Positions 1 to 9,064 of a DNA stretch of 64,000 nucleotides are shown here, one piece after another. Under the pieces are notes generated by a model that worked only from the letters and a program-made list of their open reading frames with translations, had not been told where the DNA came from and made no database searches. Source of the stretch: Paracoccus marinaquae (GTDB taxonomy: Bacteria; Pseudomonadota; Alphaproteobacteria; Rhodobacterales; Rhodobacteraceae); contig NZ_JAHKNG010000003.1 in the NCBI RefSeq assembly GCF_018860165.1, forward strand, positions 1 to 64,000, written 5' to 3'. Made by a program: the position numbers and the translations under genes. Positions within the stretch are counted from its first letter, which is position 1. Every line of letters starts with the position of its first letter.

Positions 1-27
1 GCTCGCAGCGTCGTTATTCTCGGTCAT
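1..27 (-). CDS. N-terminal fragment of a leftward gene cut by the window edge
   Basis: The minus strand has an ATG at 27 and reads nine codons (MTENNDAAS) before the window ends. An AGGGAGA ribosome-binding site lies 7 bases upstream. The product cannot be identified from nine residues. It would be transcribed divergently from the GST gene to its right. Confidence 0.4.
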
Positions 28-30
28 GGC

Positions 31-702
31 GTGGTCTCCCTGGCGGTTGCAGCCGCTGTTTGGGTGGGTGTCAGTTCACCCGGAGATTACGCCGCCAGCC
101 AATTTCCACCACTTCCGAGACACGACCCCGCCAGCCGCTCGACCAGTGTCGCCCAGCTGGTCAGGGAAATGGGGATCGACGACCGGATCGAGATCGTCGA
201 GGTCACGATCCCGCGCCAGGATGGGTCGGGCGGGCGCGACCCGAAGAACCCGCACCCCGAGGGCAAGGTGCCCTATCTGACCGATGGCGAGGATTTCGTG
301 CGCGAGCGTGCCGCGATCATCCTCTACCTGACCGACCGTTTCCCCGACTCCGGGCTGGGGCGGCCCATCGGCGATCCGCAGCGCGGGCGATACCTGTCAT
401 GGCTGACATGGTATCAGGGCGTGTTTGAGCCGGTGACCATCCTCGGCTGGGCAAAGATCGATCACCCGGCGGTCACGGCCTCGCTGCGCGACTACGATAC
501 CGCGATCCACCGGCTGGACGAGGTGCTGTCGCGCCAGCCCTATCTGCTGGGTGACGAGTTCAGCGCCGCCGATCTGCTTTGCGCCGGGCCATTCGCCTGG
601 TTCGGGAACCAGTTGCCCGCTACCCCGGCGATCCGGGACTGGGTGGCGCGCTGCCAGGATCGCGAGGCGGTGCGCAAGGTGCAGGAGGCCGAAGCCGCCT
701 GA
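31..702 (+). CDS. Glutathione S-transferase family protein, N-terminus uncertain
   Basis: Soluble GST-fold protein; family members conjugate or reduce substrates with glutathione. After about residue 38 the frame reads like a thioredoxin-like GST N-domain (SRSTSVAQLVREMG, then EGKVPYL, the cis-Pro loop that binds glutathione, then ERAAIILYLTDRFP). An all-helical C-domain follows (YLLGDEFSAADLLCAGPFAWF, the usual helix 6 with its capping Asp). The first ~35 residues do not resemble the usual first beta strand, and the GTG at 31 lies in the ribosome-binding region of the divergent gene. The +2 frame reads NFHHF where a first strand would be expected, so a frameshift or a wrong start is possible. 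Substrate unknown. Confidence 0.75.
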   Translation: MVSLAVAAAVWVGVSSPGDYAASQFPPLPRHDPASRSTSVAQLVREMGIDDRIEIVEVTIPRQDGSGGRDPKNPHPEGKVPYLTDGEDFVRERAAIILYLTDRFPDSGLGRPIGDPQRGRYLSWLTWYQGVFEPVTILGWAKIDHPAVTASLRDYDTAIHRLDEVLSRQPYLLGDEFSAADLLCAGPFAWFGNQLPATPAIRDWVARCQDREAVRKVQEAEAA

Positions 703-706
703 ACGC

Positions 707-1612
707 TCAGGCCGGTGGTGGTCGCCTGACCGGCGGCAAGACCGCCGCCGGCGCCTTCGACAGTTGCACGGCCAGAATCCCGGCCATGATAATGCCAACG
801 CCGATCATGTCGCTGATCGCCAGCGTCTCATCCAGCAGCAATGCGGCGACCGAGACACCGAAGAACGGGGTCAGGAAATGAAAGGTCGCCGCGCGTACCG
901 CGCCGATACGATGGACCAGCAGGAACCAGACCCAGGTCGCCACCAGCCCCGGCACGATGACGGTATAGGCGAAGGCCCAGACCAGACGCGGCGTCAGCGT
1001 GACCTGCCAGTCCTCGAAAACCGGGCCGATGATCGTCAGGGTCAGCGACCCGACCAGCATCTGCAGGCCGACGATCATCATCACATTGCCACCCGAACTG
1101 GCGCCGCGCACCGTCAGCGTGGCAATGGCCAGCGCCAGTGCGGCGGCAAAACACATGGCGATGCCGATCGGATCGCTGCCGCCCTGCAGCCGCGCGCCCA
1201 TGATGATCGCCACCCCGATCAGACCCAGCGCCAGCCCCGCGATCCCCATCGGGCGCAGCCTTTCGCCCATGAACACCCAGCCCAGAAAGGCGACCATCAG
1301 CGGCATCGTCGCCGCAATGATCGAGGCAAGTCCGGCCTCGATCCACTGCATCGCCACCCAGTTCAGCCCCAGATAAAGCGCGTTCTGGCACAGCCCCAGC
1401 ACCACCACCGCGCGCCATTGCAGCCGGCTCAGCCCGCGCCATGTCTCGCCCATGGCCAGCGCGATCAGCACGCCGATGCTGCCCGACAGGGCGAAACGCA
1501 GCGCCAGCGACAGAAGCGGCGGCGCCTCGGTCACGATCATCCGCGTGGTGGTGAAGGCCGAGGCCCACATGACCGCAAAGGCCAGCCCCATCAGGATCGC
1601 GCGAATGTCCAT
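707..1612 (-). CDS. EamA/DMT-family transporter
   Basis: Inner-membrane permease of the drug/metabolite transporter superfamily, 301 aa, the normal size for two EamA repeats of five helices each. Hydrophobic segments run through the whole protein, with the family's conserved stretches in the first repeat (FAVMWASAFTTTRM, then ALYLGLNWVAMQW) and the second (AATFHFLTPFFGVSVAALLLDE). These proteins export amino acids or other small metabolites. Nothing here shows the substrate. It is convergent with the GST gene, with a 4-base gap. Confidence 0.85.
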   Translation of the reverse strand: MDIRAILMGLAFAVMWASAFTTTRMIVTEAPPLLSLALRFALSGSIGVLIALAMGETWRGLSRLQWRAVVVLGLCQNALYLGLNWVAMQWIEAGLASIIAATMPLMVAFLGWVFMGERLRPMGIAGLALGLIGVAIIMGARLQGGSDPIGIAMCFAAALALAIATLTVRGASSGGNVMMIVGLQMLVGSLTLTIIGPVFEDWQVTLTPRLVWAFAYTVIVPGLVATWVWFLLVHRIGAVRAATFHFLTPFFGVSVAALLLDETLAISDMIGVGIIMAGILAVQLSKAPAAVLPPVRRPPPA

Positions 1613-1683
1613 GCCCCGCCCCGTTGCAGATGATGCAGAATGGCTAGCAGACCCTGGCCAAGACGGGAAGGATGCAAAGACAA

Positions 1684-1707
1684 GGGCCGCACCCTTCGGT
1701 GCGGCCC
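1684..1707 (-). terminator. Intrinsic terminator of the HU gene
   Basis: Perfect 10-bp stem GGGCCGCACC / GGTGCGGCCC with a 4-base loop, about 30 bases past the HU stop codon. In the leftward direction it is followed by a T-rich run (TTGTCTTTG). Confidence 0.7.
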
Positions 1708-1735
1708 GATCATCGGTCCCGGTACGGGAAAGGGA

Positions 1736-2035
1736 TCAGCTGTTGACGCTGTCCTTCAGGGCCTTGGCCACCGTGACCTTGACCTGCTTGTCGGCCGGCT
1801 TGGTCATCATTTCCTGGGTCTGCGGGTTGCGGACCTGACGCTCGGGGCGGGCGCGGCAGGCGATCTTGCCGATACCCGGCAGGGTCACGGCGCCGCCATT
1901 GGCGACTTCGCGGGTGACTACGGCCGCAATCGCATCCAGGGCGGCCGTGGCCGATTTCTTGTCCGAGCCCATTTCCTCGGCGACGGTGGCAACCAGCTGA
2001 GTCTTGGTCATCGGTTTTGCGGAAGGCGTAGCCAT
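1736..2035 (-). CDS. HU-family histone-like DNA-binding protein
   Basis: Small nucleoid protein, 99 aa, that binds and bends DNA as a dimer. It shows the HU/IHF fold order: helical N-half (MTKTQLVATVAEEMGSDKK), then PGIGKIACRARPERQVRNPQT, where the RNPxT motif sits at the tip of the beta arm, and a short C-terminal helix (KALKDSVNS). The arm differs from classical HU (ARTGRNP) by a small insertion. The ATG at 2035 is chosen because AGGAGA lies 8 bases upstream; an upstream ATG at 2131 would add a poorly conserved leader. Monocistronic, with its own terminator. Confidence 0.88.
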   Translation of the reverse strand: MATPSAKPMTKTQLVATVAEEMGSDKKSATAALDAIAAVVTREVANGGAVTLPGIGKIACRARPERQVRNPQTQEMMTKPADKQVKVTVAKALKDSVNS

Positions 2036-2185
2036 AATCCTGTCTCCTCTTGCCCGATCCTGTGCGGGCCAACATTTTAGCGCCTTTTTCGGCATATCGC
2101 CTGCTACACACGGTTTTTGCGGGCAGATCAAGCCTTTTTCGCAGGAAAGGCGAAAAGCCGCATTTCAACGCCCGATTGCCCGGCC

Positions 2186-3670
2186 TCAGAGGAACGCCGT
2201 CTCGCTGAATGATCGCAATTTGCGCGAATGAATGCGCTCAAGCGGCATCTCGCGCAGCTTTTCCATGGCGCGGATTCCGATCAGCAGGTGATTGGCGACC
2301 TGCGTGCGATAGAAGTCGGTCGCCATGCCGGGCAGCTTCAGTTCGCCATGCAGCGGCTTGTCGCTGACACAGAGAAGCGTGCCATAGGGCACCCTGAACC
2401 GGAAACCATTGGCGGCGATGGTGGCGCTTTCCATGTCCAGCGCGACGGCACGCGACAGCGACAGGCGGTGAACCGGGCCGGACTGGTCGCGCAACTCCCA
2501 GTTGCGGTTGTCGATGGTGGCGACGGTGCCCGTGCGCATGATCCGCTTCAGCTCATAGCCGTCCAGGCGCGTCACCTCGGCCACCGCCTCCTGCAGCGCC
2601 ACCTGCACCTCGGCCAGGGCCGGGATCGGCACCCAGGCCGGCAGATCGTCGTCAAGGACGTGATCCTCGCGCAGATATGCATGGGCCAGGACGAAATCGC
2701 CCAGCCGCTGGCTGTTGCGCAGCCCGGCGCAATGCCCGACCATCAGCCAGACATGCGGCCTGAGCACGGCGATATGGTCGGTCGCGGTCTTGGCGTTCGA
2801 CGGCCCGACCCCGATATTGACCAGCGTGATCCCCTGCGCGCTCTCGCGTTTCAGGTGATAGGTTGGCATCTGCGGCAATTTCGCCAGTGGTTTCAGCGGC
2901 GCGTCCGGGTCGCTGATCTCCTGATTGCCGGGGCCGACAAAGCCGGTATAGCCTAGGGCCGGATCGGCCAGCGCCCGGCGGGCGAAGGCCTCGAACTCGT
3001 CAACATAGAACTGGTAGTTGGTGAACAGCACGAAGTTCTGGAAATGCTCGGCCGCGGTCGCGGTGTAATGCTGCAGCCGGGCCAGCGAATAATCCACGCG
3101 CTGCGCGGTGAATGTGGCCAGTTCCTGCGCGCCATCGGGCTGCGGCAGGGCCACGCCGTTGACGATATCGTCGTTCATCGTGTTCAGATCCGGCACGTCG
3201 AACACATCGCGCAGGCTGAAGTCCAGCACCCCCTCCTGCGGCACCGCCAGAACGCTCTGGGCGGCGACGGCGAAATGCACCGGCATCGGCGTGTCGCTGA
3301 AACCCACCGTCACTGGCACACCGTGATTGCGCATCAGCAGGCCGATCTGCTCGGCCAGATAATCCTCGAACAGGTCGGGGCGGGTGATCGTCGCGGCATA
3401 GATGCCGGGCGCGCCGACATGGCCGAAGGACAGGCGCGAATCGACATTGGGATGGCTGGTCACGGTCAGCCGCAATTCGGGATAGAAGGCGCGATACCGG
3501 GCATCGGGCGTCCCGCCCTCGATCAGCCGGGAGAAATGGGACAGCAGAAAGCCCGTCGCCTCGGCGTAAAGCTGTTGCAGCCGCTGGACGGCGGCGCGGG
3601 GATCGGTGAACTGCATACGCCCGGCACTATCGGGCGTCTCGATCGGCAAAAAGCGGGAATCCGTGTCCAT
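2186..3670 (-). CDS. amn: AMP nucleosidase
   Basis: Hydrolyses AMP to adenine and ribose 5-phosphate in the cytoplasm, a purine-salvage and adenylate-balancing enzyme. The 494-aa protein matches the two-part AMP nucleosidase layout and usual length: an N-terminal regulatory domain (to about residue 170) and a C-terminal phosphorylase-type catalytic domain with IGVGPSNAKTATDHIAVLRP, a VGHCAGLR loop and the nucleoside-binding stretch ALDMESATIAANGFRF (the Glu in DMESAT is the catalytic-site residue in this fold). The ATG at 3670 has AAGGA upstream. The open frame extends further but without family resemblance. Confidence 0.9.
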   Translation of the reverse strand: MDTDSRFLPIETPDSAGRMQFTDPRAAVQRLQQLYAEATGFLLSHFSRLIEGGTPDARYRAFYPELRLTVTSHPNVDSRLSFGHVGAPGIYAATITRPDLFEDYLAEQIGLLMRNHGVPVTVGFSDTPMPVHFAVAAQSVLAVPQEGVLDFSLRDVFDVPDLNTMNDDIVNGVALPQPDGAQELATFTAQRVDYSLARLQHYTATAAEHFQNFVLFTNYQFYVDEFEAFARRALADPALGYTGFVGPGNQEISDPDAPLKPLAKLPQMPTYHLKRESAQGITLVNIGVGPSNAKTATDHIAVLRPHVWLMVGHCAGLRNSQRLGDFVLAHAYLREDHVLDDDLPAWVPIPALAEVQVALQEAVAEVTRLDGYELKRIMRTGTVATIDNRNWELRDQSGPVHRLSLSRAVALDMESATIAANGFRFRVPYGTLLCVSDKPLHGELKLPGMATDFYRTQVANHLLIGIRAMEKLREMPLERIHSRKLRSFSETAFL

Positions 3671-3766
3671 GCGGTCTTGTCCTTCTGATTGTGTCTGAGC
3701 CTGCCAGCCCGCCGCCCCGCAGGCAAGCATCTGGCGCAGCCGCGCCGCCGCCGTTACCTTGCCGTC

Positions 3767-4621
3767 ATGGACATGCTTGTTTTCGGTCACGGCTATTCGG
3801 CCGGCTATCTTACCCCGCTGCTGACGGCGCAAGGCTGGCGCGTCACCGGCACCACCCGCAACGATCCGGGCCGCGTCGCGGCTGCCGGCGCCACGCCGCT
3901 GATCTGGCCGGGGCAGGAGGCCGATGTCCGCACGGCCATCGCGCGGTCCGATGCGATCCTGGTCTCGGCCGCACCCGACAGCGACGGCGATCCGGTCCTG
4001 ACGGCTTTCGCGGCCGATCTGGCGCAGGCCCGGCCGCGCTGGCTGGGCTATCTCTCGACCACCGGCGTCTATGGCAACCGCGATGGTGGCTGGGTCGATG
4101 AGGACAGCGCCCTGACCCCCTCATCCGCGCGCGGACGCGAACGGGTCGAGGCCGAGGCGGCCTGGCAGGCCCTGGCCGCCCGGCACGGCCTGCCGCTGCA
4201 TATCTTCCGGCTGGCGGGCATCTATGGACCCGGCCGCGGTCCCTTCGCCAAGCTGCGGGGCGGCACCGCGCAGCGGGTGATCAAGCCCGGGCAGATCTTC
4301 TCGCGCATCCATGTCGAGGATATCGCCCGGATCCTGCTGGCCTCGATCGCGACGCCCGCGCCCGGCGCGATCTACAATCTCTGCGACGACAATCCCGCCC
4401 CGCCGCAGGACATCATCGCCTGCGCGGCCGAGATGCTGGGCATGCCCGTGCCCCCGGCGGTCGACTTCGACAAGGCCGATCTCGGCCCGATGGCGCGGTC
4501 CTTCTATGCCGACAGCAAGCGGGTGCGGAACGACAGGATGAAGCGCGATCTGGGCATTGAACTGCTTTATCCCGATTACCGCAGCGCGCTGGCCGCGATC
4601 ATGAAGGCCGAGCAGGCCTGA
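3767..4621 (+). CDS. NAD-dependent epimerase/dehydratase-like (YeeZ type)
   Basis: Extended short-chain dehydrogenase fold, 284 aa. The N-terminal dinucleotide motif reads FGHGYSAGYL, as in YeeZ-like proteins. Further on are YLSTTGVYGNRDGGWVDE and RLAGIYGPGRGPF, typical of sugar-nucleotide epimerases, and SRIHVEDIA. The catalytic YxxxK is not intact: the Tyr is followed by GNRD, so it may not be a classical epimerase. The ATG at 3767 starts directly on the Rossmann strand. Substrate unknown. It is followed after 52 bases by the UbiH-like gene on the same strand. Confidence 0.75.
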   Translation: MDMLVFGHGYSAGYLTPLLTAQGWRVTGTTRNDPGRVAAAGATPLIWPGQEADVRTAIARSDAILVSAAPDSDGDPVLTAFAADLAQARPRWLGYLSTTGVYGNRDGGWVDEDSALTPSSARGRERVEAEAAWQALAARHGLPLHIFRLAGIYGPGRGPFAKLRGGTAQRVIKPGQIFSRIHVEDIARILLASIATPAPGAIYNLCDDNPAPPQDIIACAAEMLGMPVPPAVDFDKADLGPMARSFYADSKRVRNDRMKRDLGIELLYPDYRSALAAIMKAEQA

Positions 4622-4673
4622 GGGGCCTCGCGCCGCATGGACTTTGCCACCGCGGCATGCATGATCGCGGGCC

Positions 4674-5897
4674 ATGAACACTGATGTCGATGTGCTGATC
4701 GCCGGCGGCGGGCTGAACGGTCCGGCCCTCGCGCTGACCCTGGCCGATGCCGGGCTGCGCGTGGCCGTGGCCGATCCGCGCCCCGCCGAGGCGCGGGCGG
4801 GCGATGAATTCGACGGCCGCGCCTATGCGCTGGCCGTGGCTTCGCAGCGGCTGCTGAAGGCCCTGGGACTGTGGCAGGGGCTGGCCGAGAAAAGCCAGCC
4901 GATCCTGCAGGTCAAGGCCTCGCAGGGCCAGCCGGGCGAGGGTGCGGGGCGGTTCTTCCTGCATTTCGACAGCGCCGAGATCGAGGAAGGCCCGGTCGGC
5001 CATATGCTGGAGGACCGTTTCCTCTATCGCGCGCTGCTGACGGCCATGGCGGGCAAGGTCACGCATCTGCCAGGTCTTTCGGTCACCGCGCAGGATCCCG
5101 GCCCCGCCGCCGTCACCGTCGGCCTGTCCGATGGTCGTCAGATGACCGCCCGGCTACTGGTCGGGGCCGACGGGCGCGGCTCGGGCGTGGCGGCCCGGGC
5201 CGGAATCGCGCGGCGCGGCTGGGACTATGGCCAGACGGCGCTGGTCGCGGCCATCGATCACGACATGCCCCATCACGGCGTCGCGCATCAGTATTTCATG
5301 CCGACCGGACCGCTGGCGATCCTGCCGCTGCCCGGCCATCGCAGCAGCGTCGTCTGGTCCGAGACCCGCGCCCATGCAGACACCATCGCGGCGCTGCCGG
5401 ATGCGGATTTCCTCGATGTCCTGCGCCCGCGCTTCGGCGATTTCCTTGGCGCCATCTCGCTGACCGGCAAGCGGTTCTCCTATCCGCTGAGCCTGTCGCT
5501 GGCCGACAGCTATGTCGCGCCGCGGATCGCGCTGGTGGGCGATGCCGCGCATGGGGTGCATCCGATCGCAGGGCAGGGCCTCAATCTGGGGCTGCGCGAC
5601 GTGGCTGCGCTGGCCGAGATCGTCGTCGAGGCAGCCCGGCGGGGCGAGGATATCGGCGCCGCTCTGGTGCTGGAACGCTATCAGGGCTGGCGGCGCTTTG
5701 ACGCGACCAGCATGGCCCTCGGCATGGATGCGGTCAATCATCTGTTCGGAAACGATAACCCGCTTCTTCATGCGGCGCGCGGGTTGGGCATGGGTGTGGT
5801 CAGCGCGGTGCCGGCCCTGCGGCGGGGCTTCATGCGGCAGGCGGCGGGGCTGTCGGTCGATCCGATGCCGCGACTGCTGACCGGAAGCCCGCTATAG
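4674..5897 (+). CDS. UbiH/UbiF-family FAD-dependent hydroxylase
   Basis: Flavoprotein monooxygenase of 407 aa, probably hydroxylating the ubiquinone ring. The three class-A motifs are present: the FAD-binding GGGLNGPALALTLADAG at the N-terminus, a central GADGRGS (DG motif), and GDAAHGVHPIAGQGLNLGLRD near residue 285, which is the signature of the UbiH/UbiF/COQ6 group. No membrane segment. Which ring carbon it hydroxylates cannot be told from sequence by eye. The stop codon lies 32 bases from the convergent MgtC-like gene. Confidence 0.85.
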   Translation: MNTDVDVLIAGGGLNGPALALTLADAGLRVAVADPRPAEARAGDEFDGRAYALAVASQRLLKALGLWQGLAEKSQPILQVKASQGQPGEGAGRFFLHFDSAEIEEGPVGHMLEDRFLYRALLTAMAGKVTHLPGLSVTAQDPGPAAVTVGLSDGRQMTARLLVGADGRGSGVAARAGIARRGWDYGQTALVAAIDHDMPHHGVAHQYFMPTGPLAILPLPGHRSSVVWSETRAHADTIAALPDADFLDVLRPRFGDFLGAISLTGKRFSYPLSLSLADSYVAPRIALVGDAAHGVHPIAGQGLNLGLRDVAALAEIVVEAARRGEDIGAALVLERYQGWRRFDATSMALGMDAVNHLFGNDNPLLHAARGLGMGVVSAVPALRRGFMRQAAGLSVDPMPRLLTGSPL

Positions 5898-5929
5898 GGT
5901 GGCGCGCGCAAAAGCACGGAACCGGCCGG

Positions 5930-7192
5930 TCAGAACCCCAACCCGATCGCGGTCGCACCTGCCGCAAGCACCGCGGCATAGACCGCCAGAACCCGCAGCC
6001 CGAAACCGGTGCCGCCGATGACCAGCGCAATCGCGCCCTTGACCACGGTATTGACCGAGACGGCAAGGACGATCGCCATGGCCGCGCTTGACAGCGCAAG
6101 ATCGCCGCGGCTCAGCTTGGCGACCGAGATCGTCAGCGCGTCAACATCGGTCAGCCCCGACACCGCCGCCGCCGCATAGACGCCACCCTCGCCGAACCAG
6201 AGTTGCAGGTAATAGGTGCCAAGCACCACCACCACCAGTACCGCCCCGAAGGACAGTGCTGCACCAAGCGCCAACGGGTTCGACAGCCGTTCGAGATCGG
6301 TTTCGGTCCTGGGCTGCCTTCCCGCCGACAGCGCCAGCAGCCCGGCGCCCGCGAAGCCGGTCACGGCCATGGCGACAAGCGGCGGCGCCAGGCTGTCGAA
6401 AAGCTGGGGCGAAAAGACCGTGCCCACCGCCAGCACGCGCAGGAAGGTCACGGACCCGGCAAGCACCGTGCCCACGGCCAGCAGGGGCCCAAGCTTCTGG
6501 TCATTGCGGACCAGTTGCGACAGTGCCAGCGTGGTCGAGGTCGAGGAGGCGAGGCCGCCAAGGACTCCGGTAATGACCGCCCCGACCCGCGCGCCCGCCA
6601 GCCGCATCGCGACATAGCCCAGAAACGAGAGGCCGGCGACCAGCACCACGGCCCACCAGAGTTCATAGGGGTTCAGGGTCTCGCCCGGTCCGAAGCCCCG
6701 GCGGGGCAGCAGCGGCAGGATGACGACCGAAATCACGGCAAGGCGCACCAGGGCGTCCAGTTCGAACCGCTGGATGCGTGCGATCCGGTCATGCAGCACA
6801 TGTTTCAAGGACAGCAACGCTGTTCCCGCCACCGCCGCGGCGGCGGCAGCCGCCATGTCACCCAAAAGCGCCGCCGCCCCAAGGGCGAAGGTCAGCAGCA
6901 GCGCAACCTCGGTGGTCATGCCCAGATCATCCTGCCCGCGGATCTGCGCCCAGTAACTCAGCGCGACCAGCGCGGTCAGGGCCAGCAGGGCAAAGCCGAG
7001 GAAGATCGGCCCGGCGATCGGGGCCAGCCAGCCGCAGACGCCGCCGAAAAGCCCGGCCAGCGCGAAGGTGCGCAGGCCCGCGGCGCGGGCACCCTCGGCC
7101 TCGTCGCGCGCATGCCAGCCGCGTTCGAGTCCGAAGAGCAGCCCGATGGCAAGGGCAAGGCCCAGACGCCGGAAAAGTTCTATCTCGTCCAT
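5930..7192 (-). CDS. MgtC/SapB-family membrane protein with DUF4010 domain
   Basis: Integral membrane protein of 420 aa. The N-terminal half has the MgtC-like opening (RLGLALAIGLLFGLERGW, then GLRTFALAGLFGGV); the C-terminal half is a second multi-helix block as in DUF4010 proteins (VLGGLASSTSTTLALSQL, then AAAVSGLTDVDALTISVAKL). About 11-13 hydrophobic segments can be counted. The family's function is not settled; MgtC proteins are linked to magnesium stress and ATP synthase, but this longer architecture may be different. Confidence 0.8.
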   Translation of the reverse strand: MDEIELFRRLGLALAIGLLFGLERGWHARDEAEGARAAGLRTFALAGLFGGVCGWLAPIAGPIFLGFALLALTALVALSYWAQIRGQDDLGMTTEVALLLTFALGAAALLGDMAAAAAAAVAGTALLSLKHVLHDRIARIQRFELDALVRLAVISVVILPLLPRRGFGPGETLNPYELWWAVVLVAGLSFLGYVAMRLAGARVGAVITGVLGGLASSTSTTLALSQLVRNDQKLGPLLAVGTVLAGSVTFLRVLAVGTVFSPQLFDSLAPPLVAMAVTGFAGAGLLALSAGRQPRTETDLERLSNPLALGAALSFGAVLVVVVLGTYYLQLWFGEGGVYAAAAVSGLTDVDALTISVAKLSRGDLALSSAAMAIVLAVSVNTVVKGAIALVIGGTGFGLRVLAVYAAVLAAGATAIGLGF

Positions 7193-7269
7193 GCGGCAGG
7201 ACTATGGGCCGGTGCAGGGGGTTTGACCAGCGGAACCCCCCCCTGCCCCCGGTGCCGATGGGCAGGGGT

Positions 7270-8835
7270 TCAGCTGGATTGTTGCGGATCCAGCGTGATC
7301 GACCAGAGTTCGGTATCGGCGCGGTCCATCAGCCGGACGGTCATCTGGCCGCTGTCCCCGGCGATATCGACGATGCCGAAGAACTGCATCCCGGCCGAGG
7401 GTGGCAGGTTGACCTGACCGGCGGGCGGCGCCTTCACGAATTTCACCTCGGGGCCGAAGGTCATGTCCAGATCGTTCGGACCGAAGGTGCCGGCATGCAG
7501 GGGGCCCGAGACGAATTCCCAGAACGGCGCGAAGTCCTGGAAGGCGGCGCGGTCGGGATGGTATTCATGCGCCGCCGCATAATGGACGTCGGCGGTCAGC
7601 CAGACGGTGTTGAGGATACTTTCGCCGCGGATGAAGCGCAGCAATTGCGCGAATTCCAGCTCGCGCCCCTTCGGCGCGCCGGCAGCGCCATTGGCCACCG
7701 CCTCGACGAACTTCTGGTCCTCGGACACCGAATCCCAGACGCAGAGGCCGATCGGCATGTCGCAGGCGATGACCTTCCAGGTCGCGGTCGATCGGGTCAG
7801 CGCCGCCTTCAGCCAGTCCAGTTGCGCCTTGCCCAGAATCTGCGAAGTGATCGTGACCTCATCCTCCATGCCGGTCGAATTGGCACCGCGATAGCTGCGC
7901 AGGTCGAGGAAGAAGATATCCAGCAGCGGGCCATAGGCGACCTTGCGATAGACGCGGCCCGGCTCGGACGGGGTAAAGCTGATCGGCGTCATCTCGTGGA
8001 AGGCGCGGGCGGCGCGGGCCTGCAGCAGCGCCACCGATTTCTCGGAATAGCGATCGTCGCCGGTCAGATCCTTGCCGGGCGACCAGTTGTTGACAACCTC
8101 GTGGTCATCCCACTGGAACAGCGTCGGGCAGATCGCCGACAGCGCCTGCACATGGGTATCCATCTGGTTGTATTTCCAGCGACCGCGGAATTCGTCCAGC
8201 GTCTCGGCGACCTTGCGGACCTCGTCGGTCAGGGTCGCGTTCTTCCAGACCCCGCCCTCGATCTGAACCTCGTCGGTCATCGGGCCGTCGGCATAGATGG
8301 TATCGCCGGAATGGATGAAGAAGTCAGGCTCGTGCAGCGCCATGGTGGCATAGGTACGCATGCCCTCGTCGTCGATGCCCCAGCCCTGGCCGGCGGTGTC
8401 GCCCGACCAGACAAAGCGGATGTCGCGGCGTTCGGTCGGGGCGGTGCGGAATCGGCCGATCACCGGCTCACTGACGGCGTTGAGATCGCTCAGATCGGCG
8501 GCGGTCATGCGGTAGAACACGGTCTGGTCGGGCGCAAATCCATCCACCAGCGCCTTCACGGCGAAATCGCTGTCGGGCAGCGCGTTCAGGGTGGCGACAT
8601 GGCGGGCATTGTCGAAGCCTTCGGTGGTGGCAACCTCCAGCGCGATCCGGGCCGGGCGGTCGGCACGGGTCCAGACCATGCCGCCCTGGGCCGAGATATC
8701 GCCCGACTGCACCCCGTGGCTGAAGACCGGGCGGCTTTGCGCGCGGCTGATCGAGGGCATGGCAAGGATCGAGGTCGAGACAAGCCCCGTCATCAGCAGC
8801 TTGCGGCGGGTCGTGCGGGGGCGGATGAGGCTCAT
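7270..8835 (-). CDS. phoD: PhoD-like alkaline phosphatase/phosphodiesterase, Tat-exported
   Basis: Periplasmic or extracellular metallophosphatase of 521 aa that releases phosphate from phosphomonoesters and diesters. A twin-arginine signal (RTTRRKLLMTG, ending near SRAQ) starts it. PhoD metal-site motifs follow in order: VWSGDTAGQGWG, FIHSGDTIYADGP, WDDHEVVNNW, and VWLTADVHYAAAHEY near the C-terminus; FFLDLRSYRG is also family-typical. An N-terminal PhoD_N domain precedes them. The ATG at 8835 has AGGAG 8 bases upstream. No Pho box was recognised. Confidence 0.9.
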   Translation of the reverse strand: MSLIRPRTTRRKLLMTGLVSTSILAMPSISRAQSRPVFSHGVQSGDISAQGGMVWTRADRPARIALEVATTEGFDNARHVATLNALPDSDFAVKALVDGFAPDQTVFYRMTAADLSDLNAVSEPVIGRFRTAPTERRDIRFVWSGDTAGQGWGIDDEGMRTYATMALHEPDFFIHSGDTIYADGPMTDEVQIEGGVWKNATLTDEVRKVAETLDEFRGRWKYNQMDTHVQALSAICPTLFQWDDHEVVNNWSPGKDLTGDDRYSEKSVALLQARAARAFHEMTPISFTPSEPGRVYRKVAYGPLLDIFFLDLRSYRGANSTGMEDEVTITSQILGKAQLDWLKAALTRSTATWKVIACDMPIGLCVWDSVSEDQKFVEAVANGAAGAPKGRELEFAQLLRFIRGESILNTVWLTADVHYAAAHEYHPDRAAFQDFAPFWEFVSGPLHAGTFGPNDLDMTFGPEVKFVKAPPAGQVNLPPSAGMQFFGIVDIAGDSGQMTVRLMDRADTELWSITLDPQQSS

Positions 8836-8974
8836 GCGTCTGGCTCCTGTTGGCGGGATGCGCATTCAGGGGTAATCCGGCCAAATGACGGGTGCGTGTC
8901 GTCCGGGTTGATCTTCCGTGACGGCCCTGCGACAGGCGGGACCCTGCCTTCGGGGCAGATTGCGGCACGCCGCG

Positions 8975-9000
8975 GGAACCGTCACGATAGCGCGAGCGTT
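8975..9000 (+). promoter_or_regulatory. EcfG-type general-stress promoter upstream of the LolA-like gene
   Basis: GGAAC (8975-8979), 17 bases, then CGTT (8997-9000). This matches the known alphaproteobacterial EcfG promoter pattern exactly. It points at the ATG at 9065. The sigma factor itself is encoded at 41195-41761. Confidence 0.6.
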
Positions 9001-9064
9001 CGCGCCCCGTGCCATCCGCCAGACGTGATGTGCACCCGGCACGGAAAAGGATAAGATCGGCGCC

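Noticed and set aside
7214..7246. G/C-rich inverted repeat after phoD as a terminator
   Set aside because: Arms are unequal homopolymer runs (5 G against 8 C) and there is no T-run; too weak to call.
6778..9054. 758-codon rightward frame across the MgtC-like and PhoD genes
   Set aside because: Spans two well-supported genes on the other strand; composition is low-complexity Arg/Pro/His.
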